This document shows, in pieces, positions 18,030 through 27,129 of a stretch of DNA of 50,062 nt. Position 1 is the first letter of the stretch. Every line of letters starts with the position of its first letter. The position numbers were made by a program, and so were the translations under genes. This stretch comes from Cytophagaceae bacterium. GTDB taxonomy: Bacteria > Bacteroidota > Bacteroidia > Cytophagales > Spirosomataceae. The notes under the pieces are model-generated. The model did not search any database and was not told where the DNA came from. It worked only from the letters and a program-made list of their open reading frames with translations. The stretch covers positions 1 to 50,062 of the forward strand of contig JAIYBU010000070.1 in NCBI GenBank assembly GCA_027488335.1. The letters are read 5' to 3'.

Positions 18030-19031
18030 ATGATACTAAACAAAGAAATAATTGAACGTTTTCTGAATAACCAAAGCACCGAACAAGAACGTGAACTTGT
18101 TGAAGCATGGTATTATTCGTTTGAAAACAATCTTGATGGAGTTAGTCAACTAACAAATGAAGAACAACTTGATTTAGAAAATGAACTTTATCTAAAAATC
18201 AAAGAAAAAATAGCACCAGCCTCAAAAACAAAAACTCGACAAATCAATTGGGTTTGGTATTTGAGCAGTGCTGCGGCTATGCTTTTACTGGCTTTCGGAA
18301 TCTGGACTTATAATAAATCTACTAAAAATATTCAATCCTTAAACGGGATTCCGTTTTCTGGCTGGGCAAAATACGAGAATGTTTCGGAAAAAGAACTCAA
18401 AATAACTTTACCTGATGGCAGCATAGTAATAATGAAGCCCAAAACGCAACTTTCTTATAATCAATCGGATAGTAAATTTAGAGAAATAAATCTGATAGGA
18501 GAAGCATTCTTTGATGTGATGCACGACGCTACTCGCCCATTTTTGATTTATACTGGAAAAATGACCACCAAAGTATTGGGAACAAGTTTTAATATAAAGG
18601 CTTTTCCAAGTATGAAAAAATCGGAAGTTTCGGTAATATCTGGAAAAGTAACGGTTTTTGAAAAAGATGCCGAAGACAAACAGAACAATGGCGTGATTCT
18701 GACTCCAAACTTGAAAGTAACATTTTTTGATGAAGAAGAACATTTTGTTACTGGTCTGGTCGAAAAGCCAGAAGTTCTTACAACTATTAATAAAGAAAGT
18801 CTGAGTTTTAATTTCAAAGATGTGCCTCTTAATGAAGTGCTGATTGCTCTCGAAAAAGCTTACGGCATAGAAATGGTTTTAGAGCGAGAATCGCTTGGAC
18901 AATGTACACTTAACGGAGATTTAACTGAAATGCCACTTTTCACAAAACTCGATATCATTACTCGTTCACTCAATGCCACCTACCAAGTAAAAGGTACAAG
19001 TATTTTGGTCAGTGGAGTAGGATGTGGATAA
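18030..19031 (+). CDS. FecR-family anti-sigma factor, module 2
   Basis: A 333-residue anti-sigma and signal relay protein. The layout matches the module 1 FecR: cytoplasmic N-terminus (1-73), one membrane helix (about 74-94), periplasmic FecR domain (about 125-220, with LPDGSIVIMKPKTQLSYN and KVLGTSFNIKAF) and a C-terminal DUF4974 domain (about 262-328). It should bind the sigma factor encoded just upstream and sense the STN domain of the receptor encoded downstream. The TPNLKVTFF and FVTGLVEKP segments are nearly identical to those of the FecR at 7975, which points to duplication of the whole module. Confidence 0.92.
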   Translation: MILNKEIIERFLNNQSTEQERELVEAWYYSFENNLDGVSQLTNEEQLDLENELYLKIKEKIAPASKTKTRQINWVWYLSSAAAMLLLAFGIWTYNKSTKNIQSLNGIPFSGWAKYENVSEKELKITLPDGSIVIMKPKTQLSYNQSDSKFREINLIGEAFFDVMHDATRPFLIYTGKMTTKVLGTSFNIKAFPSMKKSEVSVISGKVTVFEKDAEDKQNNGVILTPNLKVTFFDEEEHFVTGLVEKPEVLTTINKESLSFNFKDVPLNEVLIALEKAYGIEMVLERESLGQCTLNGDLTEMPLFTKLDIITRSLNATYQVKGTSILVSGVGCG

Positions 19032-19090
19032 TTCAAAAATTTAACTTTCAAAACTTCATATAAAGCCAAAAACCAATTTTTTACAAAAAA

Positions 19091-19117
19091 GCCGAGAGTG
19101 CTGGAAACACTTTCGGC
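19091..19117 (+). repeat. Stem-loop in the fecR-receptor gap, module 2
   Basis: GCCGAGAGTG (19091-19100) and CACTTTCGGC (19108-19117) pair over all 10 positions if one G-U wobble is allowed, around a 7-base loop. The stem follows an A6 run, exactly as in module 1 (9057-9085). The single imperfect pair is at the same height of the stem in both copies. Confidence 0.6.
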
Positions 19118-19201
19118 TAACACCTACCTCAGTTCCATCGACAAATGTTATCTGAGGCAACACATTCCGTTTAGTTAATCAAACAAAACCATTGTAAACC
19201 T

Positions 19202-22200
19202 ATGCAAAAACCACTATTCAATCAAGCATTTTTGCTTAAAATGATGAAAATTTCGCTAACACAATGCTTTCTCGCATTTGTACTTGCGTTGCAGTCTTTG
19301 GCTCACGACAGCAAAGCACAAGATTTACTCGAAAAAAATGTATCGGTAAATTTACAAAACGTAAGTATGCAAGATGCTATTTCCGAAATCGGAAAAGTGG
19401 CTGATGCAAAGTTTTTTTACAGTTCAAAAGTTATTTTGTCTGACAAAAGAATCAGTTTACAAGTACAAAATCAGAAGTTTTCGGAAGTTCTGAGCAAACT
19501 TTTTTCGCCACTGCATATCTCTTATAAAGTATATGGTAATCAGATTGTATTAAATGCCTCCACCGAACACCCCAAAGCACAAACCATTGACATAGACATT
19601 CCTACCCTACCCGTAGCTGACCCAATTACAGGAAAAGTTATATCGGCCAAAGGCGAAACATTACCAGGTGTTAGCATTGTAGTAAAAGGCACAAAACGTG
19701 GAACAAGCACCGAAATTGATGGGAGTTTCAAGATAAATGCCGATAAAGGTGAAATTTTACAATTTTCGTTTATTGGTTATCAAAATCAAGAAATTACAGT
19801 TGGAGAAAACAACGTTGTAAATATTACCTTAGCAGAAACAACTTCTCAACTAAGCGAGGTTGTTGTAATCGGCTCTCGTGGACAGCCCCGCACCGATGTT
19901 GAGCGTCCAGTGCCAGTCGATGTACTAAGTGCGAAAGAATTGCAAGCAACTGGCCAAGTTGAACTTGGACAAATGGTGCAATTTAATTCGCCTTCATTTA
20001 ATTCTGCCAAAACTGGTATCAATGGAGTAGCTAATTATGCTGACCCAGCCACCCTTCGTGGACTTTCGCCTGACCAAGTTTTGGTTTTAGTCGATGGTAA
20101 GCGTCGTCATCAGTTTTCCGCACTCAATCTTAATGTAACCGTTGGTTTAGGAACTGTCGTCACCGATATGAACTCTATTCCATCGTTGGCACTCGACCGA
20201 GTTGAGGTTTTGCGTGATGGTGCTGCCGCTCAATATGGCTCTGATGCCATTGCTGGTATCGTAAATTTAGGGCTAAATAAAAGTGTAGGTAAAGGTACAT
20301 TCAAAACACAGTACGGAGTTACGAAGATGGGGGATGGCGGAACCTACATGGGTGCATTGAATTACGGTTTTAAGTTGGGGAAAGAAAAAAGTTATTTAAA
20401 CATGACCCTGCATTACCAACACGCTAATGGCACAGACCGCTCGGATTTTTATAATCCAAGACCAGTAGCTGGTGGAACTTACACAGGTATTTATTCGGCA
20501 ATCCAAGCTACTGATGAAGCAACGCTCAAAACAAGAGGCGTTTGGGGTGACTATGGTACTTTTAAAGTAACAAAGTATGGTAGTAACCAAAATACAGCCT
20601 ATCAAGGATTTTATAACTTAGGTTATCCGATTAATGAAAAATGGAATTTGTATAGTTTTGGTGGTGTTTCGATGAAAGATGTATTGGCTTTTGGTTTTTT
20701 CAGAATTGCCAACCCTTCAAATGCCAACTCAACCCCCGAAATTTTTCCTGATGGCTTTACCCCACAATTACCAGGAAAAACCATTGACTATTCATCACTT
20801 ATTGGTTTAAACCGCAAAGTGATTGATGGATGGAATCTTGATTTTAGTGCAGGTTATGGGCATAATTATTTAGATTTATGGGCCAATAACACAGTAAATC
20901 CTTCGATGGGAGCAAATTCTCCAACCGAATTTTATGTAGGCCGTAGTGCAGTTGGCCAGACAACGATTGAAGCTAATATCTCGAAAAACTATAAAGGACT
21001 TCTTGGAACAAAAAATACAAATGTCGCTTTTGGTAGCCAGTTTAGAGCCGAACAGTTTTTATTGAAACAAGGTAGTGCCGAATCATATCAAGTTGGGCCG
21101 TTGGCAACTACCAAAAACAAAGCCCCAGGTTCGAGCGGTCGCCCAGGAATTGCCCCTGCCGACGAAACCGATGCCACTCGTAGCAATATTGGCTTATATG
21201 CTGATGTTGAAAGTGACATTACAAACAAATTCTTGATAGCAGCCGCACTTCGCTACGAAAATTATAGCGATTTTGGTAGTAATGTTTCGGGGAAATTAGC
21301 TGCTCGCTTAAAACTTTCGGAAAGCATTTCAATAAGAGGTTCGATTAATAAAGGCTTCAGAGCTCCATCATTGCAGCAAACCTATAATAGTGTCACGACC
21401 TCAACCGTGCAGGCTGGGGCAATTATTCAAACCAAACAATTACCTAATTCTGACCCACGTTTAGAACAACTCGGCATCGAAAAACCAAAAGCCGAAAACT
21501 CACTTAACTATAATTTAGGTATTACGGCCAAAGCGAGCGATAAGTTTTTGTTTACTTTAGACGCTTATCAGATTGATATTACCGACCGTATTATACTTTC
21601 AGAGCGTATGATTGTGAATAGTATTACAGCCTTGAAACCACTTTTCCCTGGGATTAGCGAAATACGTTTCTTTACAAATCATATTAACACTCGCACAAGG
21701 GGCATCGACTTTGTAACTACTTTCAATCATAAATTTAGTCCTAAGAGTAAACTTACAGCAAGTTTGGCTCTAACTTTCAATGAAACTAAACTTACCTCGC
21801 AGAAAGCAACACCAAGTCTTTTGCAAGCAGGTACAACCGCTAAAATTTTGATGATTGATACCGTCAGTATTAGTCTGATAGAGACAGCCCAACCACGCCA
21901 AAAGATTTTGGCATCGTTAGGTTATCAAATCAATAAATTCAATGCCAACGTTCGAGCTTCCTACTTTGGTTCTGTAACAGCTTGGGAAAAACCTACTGGT
22001 AAGCCACATATTACGCAAACTTTCGGCGGAAAAACCTTAATTGATGTGTCATTAACGTATGCGTTTTCTACTAAGTTTTCACTTACTTTAGGAAGCAATA
22101 ACATCACTGATGTATATCCTGATAAAGTTTTGACTAACTTTGCAGGATATACCAACGGTCAGATTCCATATACTCGAAATGCCAATCAGTTTGGGTTTAA

Positions 22201-22240
22201 TGGAGCATTTTATTATGCTAATGCCACAATTAATTTTTAG
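19202..22240 (+). CDS. TonB-dependent outer-membrane receptor with STN signalling domain, module 2
   Basis: A 1012-residue TonB-dependent receptor paralogous to that at 9184. It has a signal peptide (to about residue 35, ALQSLAH), an STN domain (about 65-118, with SMQDAISEIGKVADAKFFY), a carboxypeptidase-like regulatory domain (about 140-220, ISAKGETLPGVSIVVKG), a plug (about 235-345, with DGAAAQYGSDAIAG) and a beta-barrel ending in NATINF with the terminal aromatic expected for Bam insertion. No SusD gene is nearby. With an AEC permease, a DctA-like symporter and malic enzyme downstream, a C4-dicarboxylate or its metal chelate is a reasonable ligand guess, but the sequence does not prove it. 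Confidence 0.93.
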   Translation: MQKPLFNQAFLLKMMKISLTQCFLAFVLALQSLAHDSKAQDLLEKNVSVNLQNVSMQDAISEIGKVADAKFFYSSKVILSDKRISLQVQNQKFSEVLSKLFSPLHISYKVYGNQIVLNASTEHPKAQTIDIDIPTLPVADPITGKVISAKGETLPGVSIVVKGTKRGTSTEIDGSFKINADKGEILQFSFIGYQNQEITVGENNVVNITLAETTSQLSEVVVIGSRGQPRTDVERPVPVDVLSAKELQATGQVELGQMVQFNSPSFNSAKTGINGVANYADPATLRGLSPDQVLVLVDGKRRHQFSALNLNVTVGLGTVVTDMNSIPSLALDRVEVLRDGAAAQYGSDAIAGIVNLGLNKSVGKGTFKTQYGVTKMGDGGTYMGALNYGFKLGKEKSYLNMTLHYQHANGTDRSDFYNPRPVAGGTYTGIYSAIQATDEATLKTRGVWGDYGTFKVTKYGSNQNTAYQGFYNLGYPINEKWNLYSFGGVSMKDVLAFGFFRIANPSNANSTPEIFPDGFTPQLPGKTIDYSSLIGLNRKVIDGWNLDFSAGYGHNYLDLWANNTVNPSMGANSPTEFYVGRSAVGQTTIEANISKNYKGLLGTKNTNVAFGSQFRAEQFLLKQGSAESYQVGPLATTKNKAPGSSGRPGIAPADETDATRSNIGLYADVESDITNKFLIAAALRYENYSDFGSNVSGKLAARLKLSESISIRGSINKGFRAPSLQQTYNSVTTSTVQAGAIIQTKQLPNSDPRLEQLGIEKPKAENSLNYNLGITAKASDKFLFTLDAYQIDITDRIILSERMIVNSITALKPLFPGISEIRFFTNHINTRTRGIDFVTTFNHKFSPKSKLTASLALTFNETKLTSQKATPSLLQAGTTAKILMIDTVSISLIETAQPRQKILASLGYQINKFNANVRASYFGSVTAWEKPTGKPHITQTFGGKTLIDVSLTYAFSTKFSLTLGSNNITDVYPDKVLTNFAGYTNGQIPYTRNANQFGFNGAFYYANATINF

Positions 22241-22245
22241 TAAAC

Positions 22246-22284
22246 TAATTCCTGTAAATTTTGTTTAAAAATTTACAGGAATTA
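22246..22284 (+). terminator. Perfect hairpin after receptor 2
   Basis: A perfect 17-bp inverted repeat (arms 22246-22262 and 22268-22284, loop GTTTA) lies 5 bases after the receptor stop and 10 bases before the AEC permease start. It corresponds in position, not sequence, to the hairpin after receptor 1. The right arm ends in ATTACAAAAT rather than a T-tract. Confidence 0.6.
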
Positions 22285-22294
22285 CAAAATTGCC

Positions 22295-23224
22295 ATGACT
22301 AACCTGTTTTTATTGATAGTATGCCTTTCGTTGGGGGGAATCCTCCAACGAGCCAAAGGCTTCCCGAAAGATGCTTATTTGGGGTTAAATGGCATTATCA
22401 TAAATATATGTTTGCCTGCTCTCACGCTGCTTTATACAACCGAAATCAATTTTAAGTCGAATCAGGTGTTGCCTGTACTAATGCCATACATTCTATTTAT
22501 TTGTTCGTTTTTATTTTTCAGCCTCATCGCTAAAATTCTAAATCTTGACCGTAGCACAACAGGTGCATTAACAATTACGGCAGGCATAAGCAGTATTTCG
22601 TTTGTGGGGTTCCCTATTTTTGAATTATTATACGGCAAAGAAGGCGTACAATTAGGAATTCTGATGAGTCAAGCAGGCTCGTTTGTGGTTTGCGGAACAT
22701 TCGGAATCATGACAGCCTCGTATTATTCATCATCTGAGCCTTCAATACAGAAAATCGTCAAAAGCATATTTACATTTCCTCCTTTTGTCGCTTTTTGCAT
22801 AGCAGTAATCTTAAACATAGTTGACTTTCATTTTTCAGAGCATTTTAGTAATATTTTGCAGAAACTCGGTAGTCCGTTTACGGTTTTGGCTTTACTTTCG
22901 GTTGGACTTCAAATAAAATTTGACCGAGCAAATCTTGCACAAAAACCACTATTGATAGGTTTATTTTTCAAACTATTCATTGCTCCATTGATAATCTTTG
23001 TATTATACCTTATATTGCTTCAAGAAAATATCTTATTGCGAGAAAATGCTTGGATAGGCAAAATGTGCGTAGTTGGAGCTGCGTTAGGCTCAATGAATAC
23101 CGCTTCAATTATCGCAATTAATCATAAATTAAACCCAACACTGGCAAGTTTAATGATTGGAATAAGTATTCCATTATCTTTGATTACAGCCATGATTTGG
23201 TATTTTTTATTACTTTGTTTTTGA
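22295..23224 (+). CDS. AEC-family (auxin efflux carrier-like) permease
   Basis: A 309-residue inner-membrane protein with about ten hydrophobic helices and the AEC (Mem_trans) pattern: an early NGIIINICLPALTLLY helix, a middle SFVGFPIFELLYG segment and a C-terminal GAALGSMNTASIIAINH region. Bacterial AEC proteins include malate and malonate carriers, which suits the neighbouring DctA-like symporter and malic enzyme. It starts 10 bases after a perfect hairpin and ends 46 bases before the next gene, so it is probably on the same transcript as the receptor, at a level set by that hairpin. Confidence 0.85.
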   Translation: MTNLFLLIVCLSLGGILQRAKGFPKDAYLGLNGIIINICLPALTLLYTTEINFKSNQVLPVLMPYILFICSFLFFSLIAKILNLDRSTTGALTITAGISSISFVGFPIFELLYGKEGVQLGILMSQAGSFVVCGTFGIMTASYYSSSEPSIQKIVKSIFTFPPFVAFCIAVILNIVDFHFSEHFSNILQKLGSPFTVLALLSVGLQIKFDRANLAQKPLLIGLFFKLFIAPLIIFVLYLILLQENILLRENAWIGKMCVVGAALGSMNTASIIAINHKLNPTLASLMIGISIPLSLITAMIWYFLLLCF

Positions 23225-23270
23225 AGATAAACAGCATCAATCCTAAAAACTACTGAACTATAATTTTCAA

Positions 23271-24584
23271 ATGAAAAAACTCTTTACCAACCTAACCTTT
23301 TGGGTACTAACTGCCATAATTAGTGGTATTTTACTGGGTCACTACAATCCAGAATTTGCCCTACATACACTTTTTGAAAAAGGCTTTAAGCAAAACTTAC
23401 TCATTTCAGATTTTGAAATTAAGAATACTTTTAGTGAGTTTTTAAGCAGTATTTTCATCAGTACTGTCAAACTTTTCATCAATCCAATTATTTTCTTGAC
23501 CATCACACTCGGAATTATCTCGATGGGCGATTTGAAAAAAGTCGGAAAAGTGGGAGCAAAAGCCTTGATTTATTTTGAAGTCGTAACAACGATTGCCTTG
23601 ATTGTTGGTGTAGTAGTAGCCAACATCATTCGTCCAGGCGATGGCGTCGTTACCGATAGAATCGCAGGAGGCGATATTTCCAAATATACTAAAAATGCGA
23701 CCGAATTTAGCTGGCTGAAATTCTTTTTAGATAATCTCACGCTCCAAGTGTTGGTTCTTGCTATTGTTTTGGGAATTGTGATTAGCAAATATGCGGGTCG
23801 CCAAAAAGTTGTCGATTTTCTTGCACCGATTTCTAAAAAAGTATTTTGGGCGTTGCATAAAGTCATGCTTTTTGCCCCAATCGGTGCGTTTGGAGGTATG
23901 GCTTTTACGATTGCCAAATACGGTATCAAAACCCTTCTTCCACTTGCCAAACTAATGGGAACGGTTTACTGCACAATGGCGGTTTTTGTATTCGTGGTAC
24001 TTCATTTTATCTTGAAATACTATAAAATTAGCCTTTGGCAATTCTTGAAATTCATTCGTGAAGAATTATTGATTGTCCTCGGAACGTCCTCATCAGAAGC
24101 AGCTTTACCTTCATTAATGGAAAAATTGGAGAAAATGGGTTGCTCAAAATCGGTCGTCGGTTTGGTTGTTCCAGCAGGATATTCTTTCAATCTTGACGGT
24201 ACAACAATTTATCTTTCAATGGCAGTTATTTTCTTGGCACAAGTTTTCAATGTTCACCTTGATTTGCAACAAATGCTTACAATTATTGGTATCTTGATGG
24301 TGACATCGAAAGGTGCAGCGGGTGTAACGGGTAGCGGATTTATTGTACTGGCCTCAACGCTAACAGCCCTAAAAGTAATTCCAGTAGAAGGTTTAGCTCT
24401 ACTCTTAGGTGTTGATAGATTTATGTCAGAAGCTCGGGCCATTACTAACTTTATAGGAAACGGTGTAGCAACCATTTGGATTTCAAACAACGAAAACGAA
24501 TTCGACCGTGCCAAGATGAATGTAGCCTTTGCTCACGTGGCTGATTATGAAGATATTGTGAAAGATAACATCAAAAATAAGTAA
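23271..24584 (+). CDS. dctA: Dicarboxylate:cation symporter, DctA-like (DAACS family)
   Basis: A 437-residue secondary transporter with the DAACS fold. Family hallmarks are the serine-rich hairpin GTSSSEAALPSLMEK and the helix-7 motif GYSFNLDGTTIYLSMAV. The next segments (SKGAAGVTGSGFIVLAST, then LGVDRFMSEARAITN and NGVATIW) follow DctA more closely than GltP. It should import malate, fumarate or succinate with protons or sodium. An extra N-terminal segment of about 30 residues (HTLFEKGFKQNLLISDFE) lies between the first two helices. Malic enzyme follows 125 bases later, completing an import-and-oxidise pathway. Confidence 0.85.
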   Translation: MKKLFTNLTFWVLTAIISGILLGHYNPEFALHTLFEKGFKQNLLISDFEIKNTFSEFLSSIFISTVKLFINPIIFLTITLGIISMGDLKKVGKVGAKALIYFEVVTTIALIVGVVVANIIRPGDGVVTDRIAGGDISKYTKNATEFSWLKFFLDNLTLQVLVLAIVLGIVISKYAGRQKVVDFLAPISKKVFWALHKVMLFAPIGAFGGMAFTIAKYGIKTLLPLAKLMGTVYCTMAVFVFVVLHFILKYYKISLWQFLKFIREELLIVLGTSSSEAALPSLMEKLEKMGCSKSVVGLVVPAGYSFNLDGTTIYLSMAVIFLAQVFNVHLDLQQMLTIIGILMVTSKGAAGVTGSGFIVLASTLTALKVIPVEGLALLLGVDRFMSEARAITNFIGNGVATIWISNNENEFDRAKMNVAFAHVADYEDIVKDNIKNK

Positions 24585-24709
24585 GTAAGCATTTGAAAAG
24601 CTTTTTTCTAAGCAAAAACAGTTAATTATTCAAAAAAAGATAGTTTTTCTTTCAACCCAAAAGCTTTCGGCATTACCTTAGCATCATCAAACAACCTTTT
24701 ATTCGAAAA

Positions 24710-26983
24710 ATGAGTAAACAAAATTTAAAAGAAGAGGCTCTCCATTACCATGCCAAAGGCCGTCCTGGTAAAATTGAAGTGATTCCGACCAAGGAATATG
24801 CTACCCAAAAAGATTTATCTTTGGCGTATTCTCCTGGTGTGGCCGACCCATGTATGGCGATTTTTGAAAACCCCGAAGACGTTTATAAATATACGGCGAA
24901 GGGCAATCTTGTGGCTGTAATTTCAAACGGAACGGCAGTTTTGGGTTTGGGTGATATTGGAGCTGCGGCAAGTAAGCCCGTAATGGAAGGAAAAGGACTT
25001 TTATTTAAAATTTATGCCGATATTGATGTATTTGATATTGAATTAAATACCAAAGATGTAGAAGAATTTATTCGTACCGTAAAAATTCTTGAACCAACTT
25101 TTGGTGGTGTAAACCTCGAAGATATTTCTGCTCCTGAATGTTTTGAAATCGAAGAACGTCTAAAAGCAGAGCTAAATATTCCAGTAATGCACGATGACCA
25201 GCATGGCACTGCCATTATTTCGTCAGCAGCGTTATTGAATGCCCTCGAATTAGTAGAAAAAGATATTTCCCAAGTAAAGATTATTATCAATGGAGCAGGG
25301 GCTTCGGCAATTTCTTGTACTCGCTTATATAATTCGCTCGGTGCTGATAAAAAGAACATTTTTATGTTCGACAGCAAAGGTCTAATTCACCCAAGCCGCA
25401 CGAATTTGGATGGAAAGAAAATAGAATTTGCTAATGATAATATGCCGGCCGAAACCACATTAACTGAAGCATTAGTCGGTGCCGATGTGTTTGTCGGACT
25501 TTCAAAAGGCAATATTTTGAAGCAAGACATGGTGAAATCAATGGCAAAAGATGCAATTGTTTTTGCTATGGCCAACCCAACTCCTGAGATTTCTTACGAA
25601 GATGCGATTGCTGCTCGTGAAGATATTATCATGGCAACTGGGCGTTCGGATTACCCAAATCAAGTGAATAACGTGCTTGGTTTTCCGTATATTTTCCGTG
25701 GTGCCTTAGATGTTCGCTCAAAGGTTATCAACGAAGAAATGAAACTGGCCGCCGTACGTGCATTGGCCGATTTAGCTAAAAAACCAGTACCAGATGTCGT
25801 AAACTTGGCTTATGGCGAAACCAATCTTTCATTTGGCCGAACGTACATCATCCCAAAACCTGTTGACCCACGTTTGCTAACAACTGTTGCTCCAGCAGTG
25901 GCCAAAGCAGCGATGGATAGTGGCGTGGCGAAGTTTCCGATTACCGATTGGGAAGCTTACGATACGCAACTGGCAAAACGTTTAGGTCAAGATAACTCAC
26001 TCAAAAAGGTTATCACCAACAAAGCAAAACTTCATCCTAAACGTGTGGTTTTTGCCGATGCCGAAAACTTAACAGTTCTGAAGGCAGCACAAGAAGTACA
26101 AGACGAGAAAATTGCAACGCCAATCTTACTTGGAAATGTAGCCAAAATCACGAAGTTACTCGAAGAAAATAGTATTGATTTGCCTTATGCCGAAATCATC
26201 GACTCACGTTCGCCCGAACAAGAAGATAAATTGGCAAAATTCGGAGCAATTTTCTATGAAAAACGTAAACGTAAAGGCTATAACCATTTTGAGGCAATGC
26301 AGTTGATGCGTAACCGAAATTATTTTGGTGCGATGATGGTTGAAACAGGCGCAGCTGATGCCATGATTGGCGGTATGACTCGAAATTATCCAGAAACGAT
26401 TCGTCCAGCTTTACAGATTATTGGTCGCCAGGATGGTGTCAAGAAAGTTTCAGGCATGTATATTTTAATGAGTCGTTTTGGTCCACTTTTCTTGGCCGAT
26501 ACGACCGTAAACTTCAATCCAACTGCCGAAGAAATAGTTGAGATTACCGAATTGGCAGCTAAAGAAGTAGAAAAGTTCAATATCAAGCCAAGAATCGCTT
26601 TATTAACTTACTCTAACTTCGGAAGTGCCGATGGAGAAGATGCTGCAAAAATGCAAAAAGCGGTAGCAATTTTGAAGGATAAACACCCAACAATGATTGT
26701 CGATGGCGAAATGCAAGCACACTTACCATTCGACATTGATTTATTGAAAGAAAATCACCCATTCAGCGATTTAGTCGATGGGCGTGCTAATACATTGATA
26801 TTCCCGAATCTTTCGTCATCAAATATTGCTTACAATATTGTAAAAGAAGTAGCCAATATTGATAAAATCGGACCGATTTTATTGGGTGTAAAGAAACCTG
26901 TTCACGTACTTCAATTGGGTAGTACCGTGCGTGAAATTGTGGACATGGTAGCCATTGCTGTTGTGGAAGCACAGGGTAAATAA
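24710..26983 (+). CDS. maeB: NADP-dependent malic enzyme with C-terminal phosphotransacetylase-like domain
   Basis: A 757-residue MaeB-type enzyme, about the same length as E. coli MaeB. The N-terminal half (1-about 430) is the malic enzyme: the [12 protein letters not shown] segment, the [16 protein letters not shown] loop, [10 protein letters not shown] and the NAD(P)-binding GAGASA motif. The C-terminal half (about 435-757) is a phosphate acetyltransferase-like domain that is regulatory in known homologues. It decarboxylates malate to pyruvate with NADP reduction. Coming after dicarboxylate permeases, it would funnel imported C4 acids to pyruvate. A clear terminator follows at 27004. Confidence 0.95.
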   Translation: MSKQNLKEEALHYHAKGRPGKIEVIPTKEYATQKDLSLAYSPGVADPCMAIFENPEDVYKYTAKGNLVAVISNGTAVLGLGDIGAAASKPVMEGKGLLFKIYADIDVFDIELNTKDVEEFIRTVKILEPTFGGVNLEDISAPECFEIEERLKAELNIPVMHDDQHGTAIISSAALLNALELVEKDISQVKIIINGAGASAISCTRLYNSLGADKKNIFMFDSKGLIHPSRTNLDGKKIEFANDNMPAETTLTEALVGADVFVGLSKGNILKQDMVKSMAKDAIVFAMANPTPEISYEDAIAAREDIIMATGRSDYPNQVNNVLGFPYIFRGALDVRSKVINEEMKLAAVRALADLAKKPVPDVVNLAYGETNLSFGRTYIIPKPVDPRLLTTVAPAVAKAAMDSGVAKFPITDWEAYDTQLAKRLGQDNSLKKVITNKAKLHPKRVVFADAENLTVLKAAQEVQDEKIATPILLGNVAKITKLLEENSIDLPYAEIIDSRSPEQEDKLAKFGAIFYEKRKRKGYNHFEAMQLMRNRNYFGAMMVETGAADAMIGGMTRNYPETIRPALQIIGRQDGVKKVSGMYILMSRFGPLFLADTTVNFNPTAEEIVEITELAAKEVEKFNIKPRIALLTYSNFGSADGEDAAKMQKAVAILKDKHPTMIVDGEMQAHLPFDIDLLKENHPFSDLVDGRANTLIFPNLSSSNIAYNIVKEVANIDKIGPILLGVKKPVHVLQLGSTVREIVDMVAIAVVEAQGK

Positions 26984-27003
26984 TTGAAATACCAATACAT
27001 TAG

Positions 27004-27036
27004 AAGCCTTACAGAGTCATTTCTGTAAGGCTTTTG
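27004..27036 (+). terminator. Rho-independent terminator after malic enzyme
   Basis: AAGCCTTACAGA (27004-27015) pairs with TCTGTAAGGCTT (27022-27033), followed by TTTTG. It lies 20 bases after the malic enzyme stop and closes the carboxylate locus. Confidence 0.8.
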
Positions 27037-27101
27037 TGTATCTATTAAAAAATTTAATCTCGAATTAATTTGCCAAAATATATATCAAAGTAACATAATT
27101 G

Positions 27102-27109
27102 TATCTTTG
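27102..27109 (+). promoter_or_regulatory. Candidate -7 box for the outer-membrane barrel receptor gene
   Basis: TATCTTTG matches TAnnTTTG and lies 20 bases before the ATG at 27130. No TTTG is found at the expected -33 distance. Confidence 0.4.
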
Positions 27110-27129
27110 CTTTATATAAAATACCAAAA

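Noticed and set aside
9184..22240. SusC/SusD-type glycan uptake loci
   Set aside because: The receptors have STN domains and Fec-type regulators, but there is no SusD gene and no glycoside hydrolase nearby.
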